A stretch of 15,992 bases of DNA. It comes from Actinomycetes bacterium (GTDB lineage: Bacteria; Actinomycetota; Actinomycetes; Actinomycetales; Microbacteriaceae). The notes below the pieces were generated by a model. It worked only from the letters and a program-made list of their open reading frames with translations. It was not told the origin of the DNA and searched no databases. This document shows, piece after piece, positions 1 to 6,502 of the stretch. The stretch lies in NCBI GenBank assembly GCA_030425055.1, contig JAUHVN010000027.1, positions 1-15,992 on the forward strand, in the 5' to 3' direction. Each line of letters opens with the position of its first letter. The stretch's first letter is position 1. Both the position numbers and the translations under genes were made by a program.

Positions 1-777
1 CGCGACGCGCGGCTGACCGGTGTGGGCACCGCACCGGCGACGCTCGTGCCGGTGACGCCCAAGCCGGCCGGCTCAGCGCCTTCGACGCTCGCGGCGGTCG
101 TCGATCGGATGCCCGGCGACACGCAGTCGCGCGTTCGGGTCGAGCGCTACACGATGGCCGACGGGTCGCGGCAGTTCGTGCTCTACGTCGCGGGGACCAA
201 GTCGGTCGGTGCGGGTGGCACCGAGGCGTGGGACGCCCAGTCGAACGTCGAGCTCTACACCGGGTCGTCGTCGGCGTCGTACGAGGCGACCCTGGCCGCG
301 CTGCGGGCCGCCGGGGCCGAGCCGGGTGACGCGATCCACTCCTTCGGGCACTCGCAGGGCGCGATGATCGCCGCGCACGTCGCCGTCGAGTCCGAGTACG
401 ACACCCGCACGCTCGTCACGTTCGGGTCGCCGGTCGAAGCCGATGTGGGCTCGGGCACCGTGAGCGTGGGCATCCGGCACACCGACGACCCCGTCGCCGC
501 CCTCGCCGGCGGCGGTCACATGGGCTCGGTCGGGGCGCCGGGCAGCTTCGTCGTCGAGCGGGTGAGCGACCCCGCGACGGGGGTGCACGACGTCGCGCTC
601 GGTGCCCATCTGCTGCCGGCCTACGCCGAGACGGCCGCCCTCGTCGATGCGTCGAGCGACCCGCGCGTCGACGCGGTGCGCGAGGTGTTCGACGGGCTGG
701 CCGCAGCCGAATCGATCGAGGTGTTCGAGTTCGGGGCGGTGCGCGACGAGGTCAATCCTTCTTCGGGCGCAGGATGA
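1..777 (+). CDS. Alpha/beta serine hydrolase, 5'-truncated by window edge
   Basis: The frame is open from the first base, so the gene most likely begins upstream; the first start codon inside the window is GTG at 22, but the residues after it look internal. A nucleophile elbow G-H-S-Q-G is visible with the serine codon at 352-354, preceded by strand/turn sequence and followed by V-T-F-G-S-P, which is the usual arrangement in lipase- or esterase-like alpha/beta hydrolases. An acid candidate is the D-D pair in R-H-T-D-D-P-V and a histidine candidate lies in G-A-H-L-L-P-A-Y. The substrate cannot be told. The N-terminal part seen is Pro/Ala-rich, as in linkers of cell-envelope or secreted actinobacterial proteins, but no signal peptide is visible because the start is missing. 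The 3' end overlaps the convergent membrane-protein gene by 26 bp. Family assignment is fairly sure, function is not. Confidence 0.7.
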   Translation, partial: RDARLTGVGTAPATLVPVTPKPAGSAPSTLAAVVDRMPGDTQSRVRVERYTMADGSRQFVLYVAGTKSVGAGGTEAWDAQSNVELYTGSSSASYEATLAALRAAGAEPGDAIHSFGHSQGAMIAAHVAVESEYDTRTLVTFGSPVEADVGSGTVSVGIRHTDDPVAALAGGGHMGSVGAPGSFVVERVSDPATGVHDVALGAHLLPAYAETAALVDASSDPRVDAVREVFDGLAAAESIEVFEFGAVRDEVNPSSGAG

Positions 778-1141
778 GCCCCGCGAGCCAGTTGATGAGC
801 GAGATGATGATCGCCGCGACCAGACCCCACCAAAAGTCCTCGACCCGCAGACCCCAGTCCCAGAAGCCGGTGATCCAGGCGGTGAACCACAGCAGGAAAC
901 CGTTGATGAGCAGGCCGATGAGGCCGAGGGTCAGGATGTACAGCGGGAACGCGAGCACCTTGATGACCGTGCCGATGATCGTGTTCACGAGGGCGAAGAT
1001 CAGGGCGACGAGCAGCAGCGTCAGGACGAGCTGCAGCGTCTCGCCCGGCGGGAAGGGGATCACCGACACCATCAGCGCCGGGATGAGGGTGACGATCCAG
1101 ATGGCGAACGCATTGACGACGATGCGGATGAGGAAGCCCAT
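752..1141 (-). CDS. Phage holin family 4 / YvlD-like membrane protein
   Basis: This 129-residue protein is almost entirely hydrophobic, with about four membrane segments and a short charged C-terminus (R-P-K-K-D). The pattern N-A-F-A-I-W near the start, F-A-L-V-N-T-I-I-G-T-V-I-K-V in the middle, L-P-L/F-P-L-Y-I-L-T-L-G-L and the closing membrane helix match the Phage_holin_4_2 / YvlD family (PF04020). Despite the name these are chromosomal membrane proteins of unclear role, often linked to envelope stress, and there is no phage context here. The frame stays open upstream to 1399, but that extension is arginine-rich shadow sequence opposite the antitoxin gene, so the ATG at 1141 is chosen. No clear ribosome binding site precedes it; a CAGACT hexamer 8 nt upstream on this strand may be a weak -10. 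The stop overlaps the convergent hydrolase gene. Confidence 0.85.
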   Translation of the reverse strand: MGFLIRIVVNAFAIWIVTLIPALMVSVIPFPPGETLQLVLTLLLVALIFALVNTIIGTVIKVLAFPLYILTLGLIGLLINGFLLWFTAWITGFWDWGLRVEDFWWGLVAAIIISLINWLAGLILRPKKD

Positions 1142-1193
1142 AGCCGCACAGTCTGCCACGCCGCGACGAAGCGGCTCCGGAACCAGGAAGCGG

Positions 1194-1222
1194 TTGATAC
1201 CGAAGTGATACCGACCTACGAT
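1194..1222 (+). promoter_or_regulatory. Promoter of the toxin-antitoxin operon, leaderless
   Basis: TTGATA (1194-1199) and TACGAT (1217-1222) are separated by exactly 17 bp, a good housekeeping-sigma promoter. The expected start of transcription, about 7 nt after the -10, falls on the A of the antitoxin ATG at 1229, so the mRNA would have no leader. No Shine-Dalgarno sequence is seen, which agrees. Confidence 0.6.
1195..1214 (+). repeat. Tandem 9-bp direct repeat, candidate antitoxin operator
   Basis: TGATACCGA occurs at 1195-1203 and again at 1206-1214, an 11-bp period, about one helical turn. It lies from the -35 hexamer into the promoter spacer. Ribbon-helix-helix repressors often bind tandem short sites one turn apart, so this is a natural operator for the downstream antitoxin; binding is inferred. 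Confidence 0.5.
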
Positions 1223-1228
1223 CGCCGT

Positions 1229-1435
1229 ATGGCCATGACCTTGCGACTCCCGGACGACTGGGACACCGCGCTCGACGAGATCGCGCGCGCGCAGCATGTG
1301 TCGAAGCACGCGCTCGTGCTTCAAGGGGTGGCGCTCGTCATCGAACGCCAGCGCCGGCGAGGCGTGGTCGACGAGGCTCTGGAGCACATCCTGAGCCACG
1401 ACGCCGAGTTGCTCCGCCGTCTCGCCGACGCGTGA
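1229..1435 (+). CDS. Ribbon-helix-helix antitoxin of the Doc toxin
   Basis: This 68-residue protein begins with a short beta-strand-like stretch (M-T-L-R-L-P), then two helices (about residues 9-22 and 25-41), the layout of a ribbon-helix-helix (CopG/Arc-type) DNA-binding fold. The acidic and leucine-rich C-terminal third (about residues 47-68) would be the part that covers the toxin. It is joined to the toxin gene by a GTGA overlap, the usual translational coupling of antitoxin-toxin pairs. The frame is open far upstream, but that portion is Arg/Asp/Glu-rich shadow sequence opposite the holin-like gene. ATG 1229 coincides with the predicted transcription start; ATG 1235 (M-T-L-R-L-P) is an alternative that would remove two residues. 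It probably represses its own operon. The fold call is from pattern only. Confidence 0.8.
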   Translation: MAMTLRLPDDWDTALDEIARAQHVSKHALVLQGVALVIERQRRRGVVDEALEHILSHDAELLRRLADA

Positions 1436-1800
1436 CCGAGTTCCTCACCCTCGACGACGCACTGCGCGTCGTGTCACGACTCGGCTTCCACCTGCGTGAC
1501 GCGGGACTCCTGGCATCCGCAATCGCCCGCCCGGCGACCACGGTGTTCGGGCGCGAGGTCTACCCCACGCTCGAATTGAAGGCAGCGGCGTTGCTCGAGA
1601 GCATCGTGCGTCATCATCCGTTCATCGACGGCAACAAGCGCAGCGGGTGGGTGCTCACCATGACGTTCCTGTGGATGAACGGCGTCCAGAGCGACATGCC
1701 GAGCGACGACGCGTTCGAGCTCGTCGTCGGAGTCGCAGAGGGCACTATCGACCTCGAGCCGGCCGCTGCGGCTATCGCGCCATTCCTCCACACGCGCTGA
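1432..1800 (+). CDS. doc: Doc-type Fic toxin (death on curing)
   Basis: The 122-residue product carries the Fic/Doc active-site loop H-P-F-I-D-G-N-K-R-S-G at residues 62-72. Lys69, in place of the second glycine of AMP-transferring Fic proteins (HxFx[D/E]GNGRxxR), is the mark of the Doc branch, whose studied member in phage P1 phosphorylates elongation factor Tu and stops translation. The length is normal for Doc. The start is GTG 1432, overlapping the antitoxin stop by 4 bp (GTGA). With the antitoxin it forms a complete type II module; all loop residues are intact, so it appears functional. The next gene has its own promoter and is not part of this operon. The alternative, a Fic protein with AMP-transferase activity, is less likely because of the lysine. 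Confidence 0.9.
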   Translation: MTEFLTLDDALRVVSRLGFHLRDAGLLASAIARPATTVFGREVYPTLELKAAALLESIVRHHPFIDGNKRSGWVLTMTFLWMNGVQSDMPSDDAFELVVGVAEGTIDLEPAAAAIAPFLHTR

Positions 1801-1821
1801 CCACGCCGGTACGGCGCCTCC

Positions 1822-1827
1822 TACACT
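1822..1827 (+). promoter_or_regulatory. -10 element of the aminotransferase gene, leaderless
   Basis: TACACT ends 6 nt before the GTG start at 1834, so transcription would begin at the start codon. No convincing -35 is seen (TGACCA at 1798-1803 is the nearest, 18 bp away). The short AGGG just before the GTG is too close to act as a normal ribosome binding site. Confidence 0.5.
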
Positions 1828-1833
1828 CGGAGG

Positions 1834-2928
1834 GTGACCGACATCCCCGTGCGCGTCCGTCCCGAGATCGCCGCCCTTCCGCCCTACAAGCAGGGCAAGC
1901 AGGCGGGGGCCGACGCCTTCAAGCTGTCCAGCAACGAGAATCCGTTCGATCCGCTGCCGGGGGTGACGGATGCGGTCGCCGCGGCATCCGCGTTCAACCG
2001 CTATCCCGATGCGACGGCGGGCCTGCTGCGCGCGCGGCTCGCCGAGCGCTTCGGCGTGCGCGACGACGAGGTGCACGTCGGCGCCGGCAGTGTGTCGATC
2101 CTCGCGCAGCTGGTGCTGGCGACGTGCACCCCGGGCGACGAGGTGATCTTCGCGTGGCGCTCGTTCGAGGCCTACCCGTGGCTCGCGGTGCTTGCGGGCG
2201 CGACACCCGTCATGGTCCCGCTCGCCGAGGGCGCCCGCCACGACCTCGACGCGATGGCCGACGCGGTCACCGACCGCACGCGCGCGGTCATCGTCTGCAC
2301 GCCCAACAACCCGACCGGGCCCATCGTCACGCAGGCCGAGTTCGACGCGTTCCTCGCGCGCGTGCCCGACGACCTGCTCGTCGTGCTCGACGAGGCGTAC
2401 GCCGAGTTCGTCACCGACCCCGACGCGGTCGACGGCGTGCGCCACTTCGCGCAGCCGAACGTCGTCGTCCTGCGCACGTTCTCGAAGGCGTTCGGCCTCG
2501 CCGGCCTGCGCGTCGGCTATGCGATCGGCCACTCGCGCGTGCTCGATGCGGCGCGCAGCACGACGATCCCGCTGTCGGTCACGGCGCACGCCGAGACGGC
2601 CGCCCTCGCGAGCCTCGACCGTGAGGACGAGCTCATCGAGCGGGTCCGCATCGTGGGCGCGCGCCGTGATCAGCTCGCCGCGGGTCTGCGCGACCTCGGC
2701 TGGGACGTGCCGCAGGCGCAGGGGAACTTCGTGTGGCTCGCGACCGGCGAGCAGACCACCGCCGTCGCCGAGGCCTTCGACACGGGGGGCCTCATCGTCC
2801 GCGCATTCGCCGGCGACGGCATCCGGATCTCGGTCGGCGAAGAGGAATCTGTCGAGAAGGTCCTATCGATCGCGGCATCCGTTGTGAAAGACCTCCCAGA
2901 GGGGCATCCGGCGCGACGGCTAGCGTAG
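1834..2928 (+). CDS. HisC/Pat-family PLP aminotransferase
   Basis: A 364-residue fold type I aminotransferase. Visible landmarks: S-S-N-E-N-P near residue 32, the P-N-N-P-T-G loop at 157-162, D-E-A-Y with the PLP-stacking tyrosine Y189, the Schiff-base lysine K218 in T-F-S-K-A-F-G-L-A-G-L-R-V-G-Y, and the carboxylate-binding arginine R331 in G-I-R-I-S-V-G. These are the marks of histidinol-phosphate aminotransferases and of their actinobacterial relatives that act on aromatic amino acids (Pat, HisC2). No other histidine genes are nearby. Instead a 2-oxo acid dehydrogenase operon follows directly, so transamination of aromatic or branched-chain amino acids is a reasonable alternative to histidine synthesis. 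The GTG start is supported by the -10 element 6 nt upstream. The tail after residue 350 (E-G-H-P-A-R-R) is a little longer than usual. Confidence 0.88.
   Translation: MTDIPVRVRPEIAALPPYKQGKQAGADAFKLSSNENPFDPLPGVTDAVAAASAFNRYPDATAGLLRARLAERFGVRDDEVHVGAGSVSILAQLVLATCTPGDEVIFAWRSFEAYPWLAVLAGATPVMVPLAEGARHDLDAMADAVTDRTRAVIVCTPNNPTGPIVTQAEFDAFLARVPDDLLVVLDEAYAEFVTDPDAVDGVRHFAQPNVVVLRTFSKAFGLAGLRVGYAIGHSRVLDAARSTTIPLSVTAHAETAALASLDREDELIERVRIVGARRDQLAAGLRDLGWDVPQAQGNFVWLATGEQTTAVAEAFDTGGLIVRAFAGDGIRISVGEEESVEKVLSIAASVVKDLPEGHPARRLA
2921..2926 (+). promoter_or_regulatory. -10 element of the 2-oxo acid dehydrogenase operon
   Basis: TAGCGT lies over the end of the aminotransferase gene, sharing its last T with that gene's stop codon, and ends 6 nt before the GTG at 2933. 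The same spacing is seen at other gene starts in this window. No good -35 or Shine-Dalgarno sequence is present, so either a leaderless transcript or readthrough from the gene before is possible. Confidence 0.4.
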
Positions 2929-2932
2929 AACG

Positions 2933-4072
2933 GTGACCCCGCCCTCGAACGACGACGGCCGCCTCGTGCGGATGCTGGCCGCGGACGGGTCGTTCGCCCC
3001 GACGCCGGCCGCCGAGCCCTACCTCGCGCTCGTCGAAGCGCTGGGCGACGATGAACTCGAGCAGTTCTACCGCGACATGGTCGTGATCCGGGCGTTCGAC
3101 CGCCAGGCCACCAACCTGCAGCGGCAGGGACAGCTGGCGCTGTGGCCGCCGAGCCTCGGGCAGGAGGCGGCCCAGGTCGGCTCGGTGCGCGCTGCGCGCG
3201 CGCAGGACCACGTCTTCCCGTCGTACCGCGAGCACGTCGTGGCGAAGGTGCGCGGCGTCGATCCCGTCGACATCATCCGGCTGATGCGCGGCCTCACGCA
3301 CGGCGGCTGGAACCCACTCGACCCGAAGAACGGCAACACGCACCTCTACACGCTCGTGCTGGGCGCGCAGACCCTGCACGCCACGGGCTTCGGCATGGGG
3401 CTCGTCTTCGACGGCCGCTGCGGCACGGGAGATCCCGAGAGCGACGAAGCGGTCATCGTCTACTACGGCGACGGGGCGTCGAGCCAGGGCGATGTGCACG
3501 AGGCGATGGTGTTCGCCGCGAGCTACCGCACCCCCCAGGTCTTCTTCCTGCAGAACAACCAGTGGGCCATCTCGGTGCCGGTCTCGACGCAGTCGCGCTC
3601 GCCGCTGTACCGCCGCGGCGACGGGTACGGGATGCCGTCGATCCCCGTCGACGGCAACGACGTGCTCGCCAGCTGGGCCGTCACGCGCGTCGCGCTCGAT
3701 GAGGCGCGCGCCGGCGAGGGCCCGCGGGCCATCGAGGCGATGACCTACCGTCTCGGGGCCCACACCACCAGCGACGACCCCACGAAGTACCGCACCTCCG
3801 ACGAGGAGCAATCGTGGATCGAGCGCGATCCCATCGCGCGGATGCGGGTGTTCCTCACCGCACGCGGGGCGTCCGACGCCTTCTTCGCCGACGTCGAGGC
3901 CGAGGCGCAGGCGACCGCCGAGGACACGCGTGAGCGCACCGTTGCCCTCGGGTCGATTCCGGCCGACACGATGTTCGACCACGTGTACTCCGAGCAGCAT
4001 CCGCTCATCGATGCGCAGCGGCGGTGGCGCGCCGAATACGAGGCATCCTTCGAGGAAGGGGCGGGCGCATGA
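2933..4072 (+). CDS. bkdA: 2-oxo acid dehydrogenase E1 alpha subunit (branched-chain type)
   Basis: This 379-residue protein is the thiamine-diphosphate subunit that, with E1 beta, decarboxylates 2-oxo acids. The ThDP/Mg motif runs from G-D-G at residues 179-181 (Y-Y-G-D-G-A-S-S-Q-G) to N-N at 208-209, the usual spacing. The loop Y-R-L-G-A-H-T-T-S-D-D-P-T-K-Y-R at 272-287 corresponds to the conserved loop of branched-chain and pyruvate E1 alpha chains. The N-terminal extension with Y-L-A-L-V-E-A-L and the S-D-D loop fit the branched-chain/acetoin type better than the homodimeric AceE pyruvate enzyme. The gene overlaps E1 beta by ATGA (4 bp). Substrate is inferred; annotation as PdhA is the main alternative, and the M. 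tuberculosis BkdABC operon is the closest known arrangement. Confidence 0.9.
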   Translation: MTPPSNDDGRLVRMLAADGSFAPTPAAEPYLALVEALGDDELEQFYRDMVVIRAFDRQATNLQRQGQLALWPPSLGQEAAQVGSVRAARAQDHVFPSYREHVVAKVRGVDPVDIIRLMRGLTHGGWNPLDPKNGNTHLYTLVLGAQTLHATGFGMGLVFDGRCGTGDPESDEAVIVYYGDGASSQGDVHEAMVFAASYRTPQVFFLQNNQWAISVPVSTQSRSPLYRRGDGYGMPSIPVDGNDVLASWAVTRVALDEARAGEGPRAIEAMTYRLGAHTTSDDPTKYRTSDEEQSWIERDPIARMRVFLTARGASDAFFADVEAEAQATAEDTRERTVALGSIPADTMFDHVYSEQHPLIDAQRRWRAEYEASFEEGAGA

Positions 4073-5043
4073 CCGATCTTCCCTTCAGCCGCGCTCTCAA
4101 CGCGGGCATGCGGGCGGCGCTGGCGGGATCCGACCGCGTGCTGCTCATGGGCGAGGACATCGGGCGCCTCGGCGGCGTCTTCCGCGTCACCGAGGGTCTG
4201 CAGGCCGAGTTCGGCGAGCGGCGCGTGCTCGATACGCCACTGGCCGAGTCGGGCATCGTCGGAACGGCGATCGGCCTCGCGATGGCCGGATTCCGCCCGG
4301 TGTGCGAGATCCAGTTCGACGGGTTCGTCTTCCCCGCCTTCGACCAGATCACGTCGCAGCTGGCCAAGATGACCAACCGGCACGAGGGCGCGCTGTCGAT
4401 GCCGGTCGTCATCCGCATCCCTTACGGCGGGCACATCGGAGCGGTCGAGCACCACCAGGAGAGCCCTGAGGCGTACTTCACGCACACACCGGGGCTGCGG
4501 GTCGTGAGCCCCTCGACGCCGAACGACGGCTACTGGATGATCCAGGATGCGATCGCGTCGGACGACCCCGTGATCTTCCTCGAGCCCAAGAGCAAGTACT
4601 GGCAGAAGGGCGAGGTCGACACCGAGTCGCGCGCCGCTCCGCTGCACGCCAGCCGCATCGTGCGCCGCGGCACCGACATCACGCTCGTCGGTCACGGCGC
4701 CATGGTCACGACGCTCCTGCAGGCCGCCGCGCTCGCCGAGTCCGAGGGCACGAGCTGCGAGGTCGTCGACCTGCGCTCGCTGTCTCCGGTCGACTACGGG
4801 CCGATCCTCGACTCGGTGCGCCGTACCGGCCGCATGGTCTACGCGCAGGAAGCGCCGGCGTTCACGTCGCTCGGCTCCGAGGTCGCCGCCACCGTCATGG
4901 AGCAGGCCTTCTACGCGCTCGAGGCCCCGGTGCTGCGCGTGTCGGGCTACGACACCCCGTTCCCGCCCGCGAAGCTCGAGGGCACCTATCTGCCCGACCC
5001 CGACCGCATCCTCGAGGCCGTCGACCGGGCGATGGCCTACTGA
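4069..5043 (+). CDS. bkdB: 2-oxo acid dehydrogenase E1 beta subunit
   Basis: The 324-residue product has the E1 beta layout: an N-terminal pyrimidine-binding domain with L-L-M-G-E-D-I-G (E29) and D-T-P-L-A-E-S-G (E60, the expected cofactor-activating glutamate region), then R-I-P-Y-G-G-H-I-G and H-H-Q-E-S-P-E-A, followed by a transketolase C-terminal domain with V-G-H-G-A-M-V and D-L-R-S-L-S-P-V-D. It pairs with the preceding E1 alpha to form the heterotetramer. The ATG at 4069 overlaps the E1 alpha stop and has a purine-rich GAGGAAGGGG upstream (4052-4061); the frame opens 15 codons earlier, but that part is arginine-rich shadow. Full length, no missing residues seen. Confidence 0.93.
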   Translation: MTDLPFSRALNAGMRAALAGSDRVLLMGEDIGRLGGVFRVTEGLQAEFGERRVLDTPLAESGIVGTAIGLAMAGFRPVCEIQFDGFVFPAFDQITSQLAKMTNRHEGALSMPVVIRIPYGGHIGAVEHHQESPEAYFTHTPGLRVVSPSTPNDGYWMIQDAIASDDPVIFLEPKSKYWQKGEVDTESRAAPLHASRIVRRGTDITLVGHGAMVTTLLQAAALAESEGTSCEVVDLRSLSPVDYGPILDSVRRTGRMVYAQEAPAFTSLGSEVAATVMEQAFYALEAPVLRVSGYDTPFPPAKLEGTYLPDPDRILEAVDRAMAY

Positions 5044-5059
5044 TCGCTAGGAGCACCGG

Positions 5060-6400
5060 ATGAGCACCCAGACCTTCCTCCTTCCCGACGTCGGCGAGGG
5101 TCTCACCGAGGCCGAGATCGTCACGTGGCGCGTCGGCCCCGGTGACGACGTCGCGGTCAACGACGTCATCGTCGAGATCGAGACCGCCAAGTCGCTGGTC
5201 GAACTGCCGTCGCCGTTCACCGGCACCGTCGGCGAGCTGCTGGCGGCCGAGGGCGACACGGTCGCCGTGGGCGCGCCGATCATCACGATCACGGATGCCT
5301 CGGCGGCGGACACCACGATCGGCCGCAGCGAGCACGGCGCTCCGCCCGAGGCGCCCGCCGAGGGCGACGGGGCGGTGCTGGTCGGCTACGGCACGGGCGG
5401 GCAGGTGTCGTCGCGGCGCCGCAAGCCCGCCGTCAGCCCGGACGAGCGGGTCGCGGCATCCGTCGGCGTCGTCGCGAAGCCCCCGATCCGCAAGCTCGCG
5501 CGTGATCTCGGCGTCGACCTCGCGGCCGTCACGCCCAGCGGCCCGGCCGGCGAGGTCACCCGCGAGGACGTCATGGGCCACGCGTCGCAGGCGAGCGTCT
5601 TCCGCAACATCCAGACGCCCGAGTGGGGCGAGGTGCGCGAGGAGTCGATCCCGGTCGGCGGGGCCGCGGTGTCAGCCCCTGCTCCCGCCGCCGACCCCGA
5701 CCGCGAGGAGACCATCGCCGTCAAGGGCGTGCGCAAGGCCACCTCGAGCGCGATGGTGCAGTCGGCGTACTCGGCGCCGCACGTCTCAGTGTGGACCGAC
5801 GTCGACGCGACGCGCACGATGGAGCTCGTCAAGCGACTCAAGGCCTCGCCCGACTTCGCCGACATCAGGATCTCGCCGCTGCTGATCTTCTCGCGTGCCG
5901 TCATCTGGGCCGCGCGACGCACGCCGATGGTCAACGCGGCATGGGTCGACGGGCCCGACGGAGCCGAGATCCGGATGCGGCGGTACGTGAACCTCGGTAT
6001 CGCGGCCGCCACCCCGCGCGGCCTGCTCGTCCCCAACATCAAGGACGCGCAGGATCTCTCGATGCGCGATCTCGCCCGCGCCCTCGAGAAGCTGACGCTC
6101 ACCGCGCGCGACGGCAAGACGACGCCTGCCGACCAGCAGAACGGCACGATCACGATCACCAACATCGGCGTGTTCGGCATGGATGCGGGAACCCCGATCA
6201 TCAATCCCGGCGAGGCCGGCATCGTCGCGATGGGGACGATCCGGCAGAAGCCGTGGGTCGTCGACGGCGAGGTGCGTCCGCGGTTCGTCACGACGGTGTC
6301 GGGATCGTTCGACCACCGCGTGATCGACGGCGACGGCATGTCGCGGTTCATCGCCGACGTCGCGTCGATCCTCGAGGAGCCGGCGCTGCTGCTCGACTGA
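5060..6400 (+). CDS. bkdC: Dihydrolipoamide acyltransferase E2
   Basis: This 446-residue E2 carries, in order, a lipoyl domain (residues 4-80, lipoylated K44 in I-E-T-A-K-S-L-V-E), a flexible Gly/Ala-rich linker, a peripheral subunit-binding domain (about 138-175, beginning K-P-P-I-R-K-L-A-R) and a catalytic acyltransferase domain (about 215-446) ending with the active-site motif D-H-R-V-I-D-G, H419 and D423. It forms the core of the complex, takes the acyl group from E1 and passes it to CoA. The single lipoyl domain and E-T-A-K-S fit branched-chain-type E2. AGGAG at 5049-5053 stands 6 nt before the ATG, and the gap from E1 beta is 16 bp, so the three genes form one operon. The E3 lipoamide dehydrogenase gene is not in the window and is presumably elsewhere. 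Confidence 0.93.
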   Translation: MSTQTFLLPDVGEGLTEAEIVTWRVGPGDDVAVNDVIVEIETAKSLVELPSPFTGTVGELLAAEGDTVAVGAPIITITDASAADTTIGRSEHGAPPEAPAEGDGAVLVGYGTGGQVSSRRRKPAVSPDERVAASVGVVAKPPIRKLARDLGVDLAAVTPSGPAGEVTREDVMGHASQASVFRNIQTPEWGEVREESIPVGGAAVSAPAPAADPDREETIAVKGVRKATSSAMVQSAYSAPHVSVWTDVDATRTMELVKRLKASPDFADIRISPLLIFSRAVIWAARRTPMVNAAWVDGPDGAEIRMRRYVNLGIAAATPRGLLVPNIKDAQDLSMRDLARALEKLTLTARDGKTTPADQQNGTITITNIGVFGMDAGTPIINPGEAGIVAMGTIRQKPWVVDGEVRPRFVTTVSGSFDHRVIDGDGMSRFIADVASILEEPALLLD

Positions 6401-6430
6401 CACGGTTCGACTCGGCTCCGGGGGGTCGCC

Positions 6431-6448
6431 TACACTCCACCGTGGAGT
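6431..6448 (+). promoter_or_regulatory. -10 element with overlapping perfect palindrome
   Basis: TACACT at 6431-6436 resembles the -10 elements of this window. Overlapping it is a perfect 7-1-7 inverted repeat, ACTCCAC-C-GTGGAGT at 6434-6448, that would span the -10 end and the expected start of transcription near 6443. Its position suits an operator for a repressor of the VWA gene. The loop of one base makes an RNA hairpin less likely. The regulator is unknown. Confidence 0.4.
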
Positions 6449-6502
6449 CTCCCCAGCTCCTTCGATGTGGAATCCCCCCGTCCGCAGACCATCGGAGTCG
6501 TC

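Noticed and set aside
752..1141. Prophage remnant suggested by the holin-family protein
   Set aside because: No lysin, integrase, structural gene or attachment repeat is nearby, and this family is common on bacterial chromosomes.
602..1228. Long plus-strand open frame leading into the antitoxin
   Set aside because: The translation before 1229 is Arg/Asp/Glu-rich low-complexity text lying opposite the holin-like gene, a normal GC-rich shadow; only the last 68 residues look like a real protein.
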